This document shows, piece by piece, positions 21,191-31,797 of a stretch of DNA of 64,000 nucleotides. The translations under genes and the position numbers were made by a program. Below the pieces are notes generated by a model that saw only the letters and a list, made by a program, of their open reading frames with translations, was not told where the DNA came from and made no database searches. Positions within the stretch are counted from its first letter, which is position 1. Each line of letters begins with the position of its first letter. Origin of the DNA: Pteria penguin (taxonomy: Eukaryota > Mollusca > Bivalvia > Pterioida > Pteriidae); contig CM068593.1 of NCBI GenBank assembly GCA_035048485.1, forward strand, positions 3,972,651 to 4,036,650, read 5' to 3'.

Positions 21191-21840
21191 TTTGAATAGT
21201 TGTATAGTTCTTTGGTCTTTTTGCTTTCGTTAAAAGAACAGAAGACTTCTTTATAAAAGAAAGGTAAATCATCAATAATAGAAAACTCGTTTATTTTTTT
21301 TTTCACTTGTTTTTAACAAATATTCCGGAGATAATTTCAAATTATTGAGGTGCGCTTTAATGATATCATATACAATGTTGTTTCTATTGAATATTTTTGT
21401 TATTCACGCAGCGTTAACGGATTTTAGTTTCGATTAAATGTCTATTACACCGATTCCGCTATCATCAATTTTTCCTATTAATGTAGTTCGTTTTATTCTC
21501 TCTGTTTTGTTCCAAATAAAGCTGAATATTAAAGATTTGATTTTCTTAATTACTGTTTCGTTAGGAAAAGGTAATATTGTGGCTTTATGAATAAATTTTG
21601 ATAAAGCCAGCGAGTTAATAATACAAGTTTTGCCAAAAATTGTTAGTTTTCTTTTTTTCCATGATTCGAAAAGTTCTCCTATATCATTCAGTGTTTTGGT
21701 CTAGTTGTTATTATCACACATGTTTTTATCGTATCCTATATAAATTCTTAGACATTTTATTGCTTCACAAGTAACTTCTATTCCAAACAAATTTGTATAT
21801 TTATTTTTCAATGTTCCGAGGAGAATGCATTTTTGAATAT

Positions 21841-22323
21841 TTATTCGATCCTGCCACTGAACAAAAAGTATTTATAGTATTTATAGAAGCTTCCACAGAT
21901 TTCATTTTCTAAAGACAGTGTCAAATCATCTGCGTGTTGTATAGATTTTATTTCTAAATTTTCATTTATGTTTATTCCTGTTATATTTTTATTTTGTGAG
22001 ATAGCCAACGCCAAAATCTCTGCTACGAATAAATACAAAAAAGCCGAAACAGGACACCCCTGCCTAATTCCCCGTGTCGTCTGACATGTCTTTGATACCC
22101 ATACATTATTTTTTAATCTAAATATCGGTTTTGTATACAGAATTTTTATCCATGCAATGAAACTTTCACCGAAGTTAAATTTATTCAATGTTTTAAATAA
22201 GAAATTACATTCAACCGAATCGAATGCCTTTTCAAAATCTAAGAATAACATTAATCCTTCTTTGTCATGAGATTCACAGTATTCAAACAAATCTAACACT
22301 AACCTAGCATTTTGACTTATCAT
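21841..22323 (-). pseudogene. LINE reverse transcriptase core domain
   Basis: A 160-codon frame with the palm motifs FLDFEKAFDSV (motif A), RQGCPVSAFLYLFVAEI (motif B) and HADDLTLS (motif C). It is in the wrong frame relative to the upstream linker and ends early, so it is a relic of the LINE around it. Confidence 0.85.
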
Positions 22324-22498
22324 TCGTCCCTTTATTTATGCCGATTGCTGATTACCGATAAGCTTATCTATTATTTTCTGCAGTCTTTTAGATAAAACAA
22401 ATGCGATGATCTTGCATTGTAGTCTGTATTTGTAAGGCTTAATGGTCAGTAGCTTTTTTTTAACATATTTCTTTCTCCTTTCTTGAAAATAAGAGTTA

Positions 22499-23077
22499 TT
22501 ACGGATAATCTTTTTTGTGAGACTCAATTCTTTTTTTCTCATAAAAAAATTCTACAACTTCATTAAATAGATTTTCAATATCACTCCAAAAACATTGATA
22601 GAATTCTGTATTGAGTCCATCAAGTCCAGGACTGATACCTTTCTTCATGCTGAAAACAGCATCCTTAATTTCTGTTTTAGATAATTTTAATTCTAATTCA
22701 TTTTTCGTGGCTTCTGTTAAGAAGGGTGCCGAGATATTCGAAAGATAATCATCGATATTATCGTTGTCAATATACTTAGATTGATATAATACTGAATAAA
22801 AGTTACACATTTCTTTCAAAATTTCATCATTGTTGTATAACTTTCGTTTACTACTTTTTATTTCTCTTATATTGTTATTTTCTTGTCGTTGTTTTTCTAG
22901 CGATAGAACGAAACTTGTATTTCTTTCTCCCTCAGTCACATATTTCACTTTACATCTTAGTATTGCTCCTTTTGCCACATTTTCGTTAATTATATCTAAT
23001 CCTTTTTCAATTTCATTTTTCTTCATATCGAAATTTTCGCAATTTCCTGTTTCTATTTCATTAAGTTCTGCTTCCAA
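22499..23077 (-). pseudogene. LINE linker and reverse transcriptase N-terminal region
   Basis: A 192-codon Lys/Glu/Asn-rich frame containing EGERNTSFVLSLEKQRQENN and SMKKGISPGLDGLNTEFYQ, the region just before the LINE palm domain. The SPGxDGL motif is characteristic of LINE reverse transcriptases. A frameshift at about 22500 separates it from the core. Confidence 0.8.
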
Positions 23078-23139
23078 TATTTTTTTATTTTTTCTCTTTG
23101 TTTATTTTTGTTTGCTTTGGAAAAATTTATTGAAAATTC

Positions 23140-23451
23140 CTAAACTTTTGATTTTAATATTTCCCATTTTTTGATATGGTCATCATCATTTACCAATTTA
23201 TTTAATATTGATTTAATGCCCTCCTTGTATACGTCATCGTTTAGGAGGTTGGAGTTCAATTTCCAATATCCATTTCCTCTTTTCGAGTTATACATATTAA
23301 GTTTTAGATTCAAATATCTATGATCGGTCATTCTTATGTTATGACTATTTTTTCCGGGTATTCGTCTAATCTCAATTGCCTTATTGTTGTGTATATTTGA
23401 GCGGTTTGTAAAAATACAATCGATTCTGCTCCTGGGAATATCCTTACTCAC
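23140..23451 (-). pseudogene. LINE endonuclease C-terminus
   Basis: The frame holds RSRIDCIFTNRSN, the MTDHRYLNLKLNMYN segment equivalent to the SDH motif of APE-type endonucleases, and RGNGYWKLNSNLLND. The beginning of the endonuclease lies beyond the truncation near 23600. Confidence 0.75.
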
Positions 23452-23818
23452 ACCATATATAACCCATTAAATTTCCACGTAAATTGTCCCAAATATCAAT
23501 TAAATCATATTGAGTTAAAAGCCTTTTTAATATTTTTTGACTCCTTTCATATTCTTTTTCAAAATTGCAATTAAGCAAGGGTATCTTCTGTATGGTTTAT
23601 TTACTGTTTGATATATGCGAGTTATTGTTCTTTTAATAACCTTGCGGCGGTTGTCATTGTTAAATATCGATAGTTGCCAAATCTATAATTGGACACAACA
23701 ATAATAGACATAAGTCGAAGATTTTTCAGCAACAACAACAACTGAGTAACTTTGTCTCTCAAATTGGCAGTCCGAAGTCGGTACTACACCAATGTTACTA
23801 TTTTATAAGTTTTGTGAC

Positions 23819-24295
23819 GTCTTCTCGTTCTCATTGTGATGTTTTCTCATGCATTAATTCTCATTGTGGCGTATTCTCATGTATTTATTCTCATTGTGAC
23901 GTTTTGTCATGCATTAATTCTCATTGTGACGTCTTCTCGTGTATTAATTCTCATTGTAATGTCTTCTCATGTATTAATTCTCATTGTAATGTCTTCTCAT
24001 GTATCAATTCTCATTGTCATGTCTTCTCAGGTCTTACTTCTCATTGTGATGTGTTCTCATATATTAATTCTCACCGTGATGTCTTCTCGTGCATTAATTC
24101 TCATTGTCATGTCTTCTCATGTATTAATTTTCATTGCCATGTCTTCTCATATATTAATTCTCATTGTAATGTCTTCTCATGTATTAATTCTCATTGTAAT
24201 GTCTTCTCATGTCTTAATTCTCATTGTGATGTGTTCTTATATATTAATTCTCACCGTGATGTCTTCTCGTGTATTAATTCTCATATACTCTTCAA
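23819..24295 (+). repeat. 30-bp minisatellite, about 16 copies
   Basis: The unit is TTCTCATTGTGATGTCTTCT plus CATGTATTAA with variants. Because 30 is a multiple of three, two frames stay open as short repeat peptides (INSHCDVFSC and VLILIVMSSH). These are by-products. The array begins about 200 bp from the truncated 5' end of the LINE. Confidence 0.95.
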
Positions 24296-24299
24296 GTGA

Positions 24300-25550
24300 T
24301 TGTAGATTTCTCCATGGTTTCACGCACCACCCAGTCTCGCAAAATACCTTAATTTGGACATGCTTCCTCAGTTTATCTAATAGTGTTTTGAATGTGAATC
24401 CTGGTAGAATAACGCATACAAATAATATGAAAGTTTCCCATCAGATCCTAGAGTAAGAAATTATTAGAGCATGTAAATTTGTGGCATGAATACGATAATA
24501 CATTACCCAAGGGTAAGTTCAGGTGGTTATGAAAATTACGGATTTTATCTTGAAGATAATATGTGTATTCATTGTTGTGTGTTGATGATTTCTGTAATGC
24601 ATTGTAATGATATCAAAATAGAATACTCCGTGGGTTTTGATTCACCTCCTACCATAATGACATCTTAAAATATGAAAAAGGCGTTCCTGTGGCAGAGAGA
24701 TTCACAGTGATTCTCATAGAAGACTGAATGAAGAAGAAATAATGAATTACTAAACAGATTCATTAGAAGATACAGTCCAGGCCTTGAACAGAGACAAATA
24801 AGTTTGATTTATGTGATTTATTTGTTTAATTGTTGATTAATCTGATTTTACATGTGATTATATTTGAATTTAATTGTGGTGATATTTTATTCTTTTGTAA
24901 TATATTTAATTAAAATATTGATATTGTACATTCTTATGTTTTAATGAATTATAGGTGATATCTGGACTGTAACAATAACTGGAGTTTGGCACCCCCTCCC
25001 CCTCCAAAAAATGTTTATGGTTCAGATATGGTATGTCGTTGACATGCGTTGAATGTGAATATGACTTATCATCGAACACGACGTCTCTCGCCTTCCCCTA
25101 CCACATACTGTGGGTGTATCAACGCAAGAATGCATGCCGTACATACGCTAGGATAGGCAAATGTAAAAACAAAAATATATGCCATTTATGCCCACTGTAG
25201 ATAAGAAAAGAACGTCGTTTATGTGTGGTAGCAGCGCCTTATAATTGCTATATTAATACCCCGATTAGGTCGCGTATCAAGTAATGCGACTGCACGGCAT
25301 TATGAGTATACAAGCAACGTTCCAACTGCGTTTGTAAGGCGTACATATGACAGTCAATCTACAACATACACTGTATTATGGCTCACCAGTCGATCGTACT
25401 CTGTTTTCAGGAAAACATATGTTTAATACGTTTTGCTGTGACATGCACTTCAATTTTATACACTTGCCCATATTCCATACATTTGCAAGGATGATACTCC
25501 AACAGATGATAGGGATATTACTCAGCGCTATCCGTATATGAATTTCTCGT
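24300..25550. other. AT-rich DNA without recognised features
   Basis: No gene or repeat can be supported beyond short frames. Confidence 0.4.
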
Positions 25551-25579
25551 TCGACTTCTACGTCCATTTGACTTTACTT

Positions 25580-27150
25580 CTCCATGGCACTTGATCCCAT
25601 CTCTTGTTCTCCCAGGGGTACCCTATACCATATATCTACAACAGATATTGGCACTTGATCCCACCTCTTGTTCTCCCAGGGACACGCTATACCCTATACC
25701 GACAACAGATAGTGGCACTTGATCCCACCTCTTGTTCTCCCAGGGACACGCTATACCCTATACCGACAACAGATAATGGTACTTGATCCCACCTCTTGTT
25801 CTCCCAGGGGCACGCTATACCATATATCTACAACAGATATTGGCACTTGATCCCACCTCTTATTCTCCCAGGGACACGCTATACCCTATACCGACAACAG
25901 ATAGTGGCACTTGATCCCACCTCTTGTTCTCCCAGGGACACGCTATACCCTATACCGACAACAGATAGTGGCACTTGATCCCACCTCTTGTTCTCCCAGG
26001 GACACGCTATACCCTATACCGACAACAGATAATGGCACTTGATCCCACCTCTTGTTCTCCCAGGGGTACGCTATACCCTATACCTACAACAGATATTGGC
26101 ACTTGATCCCACCCCTTGTTCTCCCAGGGGCATGCTATACGCTATGTCTACCTCCATTTGACTTTACTCCTCCATGGCACTTGATCCCACCTCTTGTTCT
26201 CCCAGGAGCACGCTATACCATATATCTACAACAGATATTGGCACTTGATCCCACCTCTTGTTCTCCCAGGGACACGCTATACCCTATACCGACAACAGAT
26301 AATGGTACTTGATCCCACCTCTTGTTCTCCCAGGGACACGCTATACCCTATACCGACAACAGATGATGGTACTTGATCCCACCTCTTGTTCTCACAGGAG
26401 CACGCTATACCTTATATCTACAACAGATATTGGCACTTGATCCCACCCCTTGTTCTCCCAGGGGCATGCTATACACTATGTATACCTCCATTTGACTTTA
26501 CTCCTCCATGGCACTTGATCCAACCTCTTGCTCTCCCAGGAGCACGCTATACCCTATATCTACAACAGATATTGGCACTTGATCCCATCTCTTGTTCTCC
26601 CAGGGGTACGCTATACCCTATATCTACAACAGATATTAGCACTTGATCCCACCTCTTGTTCTCCAAGGGGCAAGCTATACCCTATACCTACAACAGATAT
26701 TGCCACTTGATCCCATCTCTTGTTCTCCCAGGGATACGCTGTACCCTATATCTACAACAGATATTGGCACTTGATCCCACCTCTTGTTCTCCCAGGGGCA
26801 CGCTATACCCTATATCTACAACAGATATTAGGACTTGATCCCACCTCTTGTTCTCCCAGAGATACGCTATACCCTATATCTACAACAGATATTGGCATTT
26901 GATCCTACCTTTTGTTCCCCAAGGGGCACGCTATACCCTATATCTACAACAGATATTGGCACTTGATCCCACGTCTTGTTCTCCCAGAGATACGCTATAC
27001 CCTATACCTACAACAGATATTGGCACTTGATCCCACCTCTTGTTCTCCCAGAGATACGCTATACCCTATACCTACAACAAATACTGGCATTTGATCCAAC
27101 ATCTTGTTCTCCCAAGGGCACGTTATACCCTATATCTACAACAGATATTT
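25580..27150 (+). repeat. 64-bp satellite, about 24 copies, with a 334-bp higher-order unit
   Basis: The unit is GGCACTTGATCCCACCTCTT, GTTCTCCCAGGGGCACGCTA, TACCCTATATCTACAACAGA, TATT. Two units near 26.1 and 26.45 kb are longer (78 bp), with a CTCCATTTGACTTTACTCCT insert, and stand 334 bp apart, so a block of four plain units plus one long unit was duplicated. The same insert sequence forms the left edge at 25.56 kb. Overlapping open frames arise from the unit and are not genes. The first 35 bases resemble the Naiad tail at 17783. Confidence 0.95.
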
Positions 27151-27399
27151 TAACCACTACTGCACTATACTTTCTACATAATTGACATTCAACTTAGATT
27201 AAACATATTATATTTATTATATGAATACATTGAAAAGGACTGGGCTACAAGTTTGGCAATATTAGATAATGCCCTTTCCTTTATCATACACAACATGCTA
27301 TGTTAATCTGGTAACTGGTGATACAAAATATAAAGGGCGCGCAAATGTGTGAAAAAATGTGAAGGTAGAGGGAGGTGGGAGATATCACTTAATGTGTGA

Positions 27400-27620
<221 letters not shown>

Positions 27621-27624
27621 ATGA

Positions 27625-28470
27625 TAATGACCTGAATATGTGTAATGATGTTTTTTAAGATTAGAATCTTCCTGATGAGATGACATAGTCCTGCGCTGCT
27701 GTGTATTTTCTTTGAAAGCTAACTTGTCATTACTAGACAGAATTTCCACTATGTTTAAGAGTAAAAATTGATTAAGTAGTCGACAAAGGTTTACGCGCTG
27801 GTTCAAAAATAACGGACAGGTAAGTATATAGTGCGAGACATCTTCATGTGGGAATCCACAATAGCAGCTAGGCGAGGAAATTAGATTTATTCTGAAGAGG
27901 TCGGCATTTAAATTGCTGCAATAATTTTTTAATCTAATAACTACTATTTTAGCTTTACGTTCCCCTACAGTAAAATGTTTTGGTACTATGTAACCACCGT
28001 TTAGGTCATTTAGTGCTGCTTTAAAATATGATCAATTAGCTTTCATCATTCAAGTTATTCGTAGTTGAGGGAATAATATGAAACCAAAGACCTATGATGA
28101 CTAAGTTAAGGTACTCAACAATTTTGATCATTTCTTAAATTATAAGAAGTTGTCTCTTAAACTGAACTGGTAGAAGATTTTTGAGATACCGTGGTGTTTG
28201 ATTATCTTTTAAAATTTTATTAAACACTTTTTTCCCTTGCGATTTCAAAGATACCCGCCCTATTTCTTTGAATAAAGATTCGATACTTGAACTGAGAGGT
28301 AGACCTGCAACATTTCTAGCTCCTTGTTATTGTATTTTCTCTAATTGTTCACTTTCAAATTCGTTACAGCCATCCATAGTTCACACGCGTGTTCGAGAAG
28401 AGGAAGAATGAAGGTCAAATAGATTTTGTTTAGAGCACAACGACATTTAAATATTTGGATATCCACATAT
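27625..28470. other. DNA without recognised genes
   Basis: No supported coding region. A few T-rich tracts only. Confidence 0.4.
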
Positions 28471-28474
28471 TCGG

Positions 28475-29000
28475 TCTTGAGCATCTCTGAAAGACACAAG
28501 TTACACTGTGAAAGAAATCGATATAAGGAAATGTAATCTATTTGGTAACGAGCTTGCTTTTCAAATATTTATTCTTTCGATGTCTAGATTTTAGACCTTG
28601 AGCATCATTGAAGAGACATGATGTGTCAAAATGCGCATATGGTGCACCAAATTAATCCACGTATATATGTTGTAATATTTATTATAACCATTGGGTCGAT
28701 ACCGCTGCTGGGGGACTGCAAGGCTTCGAGGTTGTCCTCAGCCCAGTTTTCAGTACCTCTGTAATAACCCGAAATGTATACTCCATATTTACTGTGAAAA
28801 TAATTCATAAAATATTCTAAAACTAAAGACTAGTTCCCTCATATACAGCTTTGCCCTTAGATTGGTTCTTTGGCTTTCACATTTAGGTCGATTTGGTAAT
28901 CAGTTTGCTCTTCGAGTATTTATTCTTTCGATTTTCACAATTCAAGCTCTGAGCATCAATGAAAAGGCATGAGGTTCTTAAAATGATATGTCAAGCTGTG
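28475..29000 (+). mobile_element. Hammerhead-ribozyme repeat units, decayed tandem copies
   Basis: Two full units are 351 bp apart, with hammerhead remnants at 28602-28645 and from 28953, plus a weaker one near 28481. Between them lie the same landmarks as in the other copies (TATATGTTGTAATATTTATT, CCCTCATATACAGCTTTGCC, TTTGGTAATCAGTTTGCTCT). The 28602 core has U for C in CUGA and A for G in GAAA, so it should not cleave, although stem I GCAUCA/UGGUGC survives. Confidence 0.7.
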
Positions 29001-29400
29001 ACGCAAAGGTGTCTCGTAAGGATGGGAAGCAAAGACAGTGAATAATTGGTCGCACACCATCCACACGAGAACATGTATTCCATGCACTTGCCATTTCGGT
29101 TATATATCTCACCTAAATTAATCTGTTGGCCTGACATTGCTATAACAATTTGAATACTTCGAATACACACATATGGACATATATTCTTTAAACTTGTTAC
29201 TCATCTTAGCATTCTACTGAGTTTCTAAATGTTTGACACACTGTCATATTCAACCGGAGGAACTCAAATGGTTACAACCCGATTGGTGTAGTGATGTGGT
29301 ACACTATAACCATTTACGCACCGATTATGTCTCTCTGCAGTCATTCACCATGTGGTAACCCACCTTATTTTATAATTATACTAATAAATACAAGTGTATG
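29001..29400. other. DNA without recognised genes
   Basis: A short inverted pair AATGGTTACA / ATAACCATT occurs at 29266-29315. Nothing else is supported. Confidence 0.35.
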
Positions 29401-31198
29401 AACATTTGATAATCTTTGATGTTCTCAAGGAAGACAGGCATTATTATTAATTCGTATACTGTCCACTCCGTATACACACCTTTGATCTTAAGACTTAAGG
29501 TTATTCCAGTCTGGATAGACCGATGCTGGAATGTATACTGCTTTATGTCCCTATATTACTATGACCTCAAAGTGGTGATTATTGTTAACAGGTCTGGAAT
29601 CGGTGTTTGGATACCCGGACTACTTTGGGTATTCTGGCCTCTAACATATGTAAATGACTCAGGTTCACTCATTTTCCTACTGTATTTGACTACCGCTGAG
29701 GGTACTGCCATGGTGTAACCTTCAACCTTACTCCACAAGGATTTTTTTTCTGCTTGTATGCCGTCAATAGTTTCTTCGTCGAATGTCAGTGCTTTGGCTG
29801 GGATACTTAGGTTCTAGGGATCAGTCCGAATTCTTACATTGCCTTCAGATCCTTGCTTCCGATGGGTAACCAATTCAGTCGTCTCATCATTTTTCTTTTC
29901 GGCTGCCTTCCTTGTTACCTCATTTGACAACTTGTTTATAAATTTGGAGTTTACGAAAATAATTTTGAAACCAAATATCCAAAGTATTGTCAAAACGATT
30001 ATGACTACTATACTTTCTATAAAATATGTCCAAAAATGGGGGAGGATTTCTTCTTCTAAAGAAACATTGCTATCTTCTTGTTCCTTAGTTAAAAGATATA
30101 TTTGATTTTCCTCATTCTCCTGAAATTTAGGTGGAATTATTTTTTTTTTTAATTAAAATAAATTAAATTTAATTAAATTTTCCACATAGTTATGAACCAA
30201 ATGGTCACGTCGGACAAAAATTATTTTAAATGATTTATAATATATGCACTGCCCTGTCTTAAGTAAGGTTTAACTATCAAATAGTTATTTAAGGCCAATC
30301 ATGACAATTTAACGACAATGTCAAAAGGGGTCGATGTTCTAACAACTAGAGTGCCTGAGATAAATTACATGACGTATGTATGTTCTTATATTTATTAAAC
30401 GCTAAATTATATTGACCAATAAGGTACCTCGGCTTCCTTCATCATTTGCTGCCACCATATGGTTACAATTGTCGCACAAGTCAGTGTCCTGTAAAAAAGT
30501 CCATATGTTTCCCTTAGAGTCGAGTGTTAACCACAATCCGCGTACAAATGACTCTTTATGTCCAAAAATAATTTTTAAACTCAAAAGTAGAAATCACGGA
30601 AAGTGATCAGTCTCATGAATATAACATACAGAGTTGGAGTATTAGCCTCTGGGTCTGATTCCTGGCATTAAAAGAGCCGTATTATTCTTTGGATTCAAAG
30701 TATATTTGTTTAAAGAATTTTTGAAATACAGTGGCCATTATTCCTTACATTTTTGTTAGGTTCTCTGTTGGTGCGGGGCATGTACATGGAAGCCGTGTCT
30801 TTTTCAGATGCGTGTCTTATACTATCGTTACTAGATAATGATTCTAGTGTTTAGATATTTAGAGAAACAGAATCGATCTCCACTGGTTCTTCAGAAGTTA
30901 TATGGGTAACCATGGGGTCTACAAGGGTATCTTGGGCATCTGTCGGGTTCTAGGTCGCTGTTCCTCTTTTGTCTGAGTATTCCTCTCTTTCATCTGTGGG
31001 TACAACATATGTACTTTCCTGGTGTTTCCTTCCGAGTCTCTGGAACTTTTCCATTCGTCTATCTTGATCAAACGCTTGTGTCTTGGTTATTGATTCGTCT
31101 AATTGGTTTCTCATACGGGAACTAAGAGGTCCCACTTGATCTTTTATCCTGTATTAAGAAGTCGTCTGCTGTTAGTGGGGCGGCTTATGCTTAAATTC
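29400..31198 (-). mobile_element. 3' part of a decayed LTR retrotransposon (integrase tail and env-like region)
   Basis: On the minus strand, 31135-30950 encodes RMRNQLDESITKTQ and a charged tail, matching the end of a retroviral-type integrase. Further on is an open stretch (about 30120-29819) of 100 codons with a long hydrophobic helix and a basic, Lys/Glu-rich tail. This suits the membrane anchor of an env-like product. The region between (for example 30584-30402, with GLWLTLDSKGN and Cys residues) is unrecognised. It continues the integrase at 35.83-36.67 kb, the two being separated by a nested insertion. Frames are broken and no LTR was identified. Confidence 0.55.
29819..30120 (-). pseudogene. 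Env-like membrane-anchor remnant
   Basis: About 100 open codons without a start. An acidic segment precedes a hydrophobic helix (ESIVVIIVLTILWIFGFKII) and a charged tail with KLSNEVTRKAAEKK, ending in TAG. One membrane helix plus a cytoplasmic tail, placed after an integrase, is what an env-like third frame of an LTR element would show. The upstream ectodomain is not readable, so it is a relic. It could instead be an unrelated membrane protein fragment. Confidence 0.4.
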
Positions 31199-31345
31199 CA
31201 CCAAAATAGTTCTTTTTGTGATACAAGCATGAATATTTGTAGAAATAATCTTCTGACAGTATATTATCAATATAGAGTGTGTGCCAACTGGATTTTCCTA
31301 CCATTTCAAAATGGCGGCCGAAATTCAAAATGGCGGCTGAATAGG
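31199..31345 (+). repeat. Left terminal inverted repeat
   Basis: Begins CAAAATAGTTCTTTTTGTGA, then GTGTGCCAACTGG and AAAATGGCGGCCGAAATTC. It pairs with 35650-35822 in reverse. Confidence 0.65.
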
Positions 31346-31797
31346 ATTTATGTTCAAAATTGTATGTTGGATGCATGGTTAACTAAGGGTTATTTTGCGA
31401 TTTTAGTCAGAATCATTTATGAAATTTCTTCCTTGAGGCTGCTTAGCATTTAAACTTTTAAAAAACAATTGTTTCTGGCCTGTTACTCATGTCCATTGGT
31501 CTAAATACGAAAAATTAATCCATAATTCATGAGTTAGTCGTTTACAATACTTGGACAAACTCATGCAACATTCTTGCCTCAAAACTTAGCATGGTGTCAG
31601 CTTTGTGGGAATTGGGGTGACACAAAGGGCATCTTTCTTCCTCTTTCTGTTTGTCAAATACATAGTAATTCCAAAATTATCATCAGAAAACCAGTCTGTC
31701 TGCTTTGCAGTTCTGATTAATAGCCGTACGTGCAAATATTGTGCAAAAATACGTGCGTAATAATAAAATAATTGATTGTTTTCAATTCTAAATAGAA

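Larger units (their letters stand above)
21190..23600 (-). mobile_element. L1/Tx1-like LINE, 5'-truncated and decayed
   Basis: On the minus strand the parts are in LINE order. The C-terminal half of an APE-type endonuclease comes first (LIDIWDNLRGN, RSRIDCIFTN, MTDHRYLNLKL, GNGYWKLNSNLL; 23590-23140), followed by a coiled linker, then the reverse transcriptase. The reverse transcriptase shows LSKTEIKDAVFSMKKGISPG, NARLVLDLFEYC, LMLFLDFEKAFDSVECNFLF, RGIRQGCPVSAFLYLFVAEI and HADDLTLSLE, then a tail with WKKRKLTIFGKTCIINSLAL. Frameshifts separate the pieces. FADD has become HADD, but both Asp residues remain. The GYWKLN segment after the endonuclease points to the L1/Tx1 group rather than RTE or CR1. 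Confidence 0.8.
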
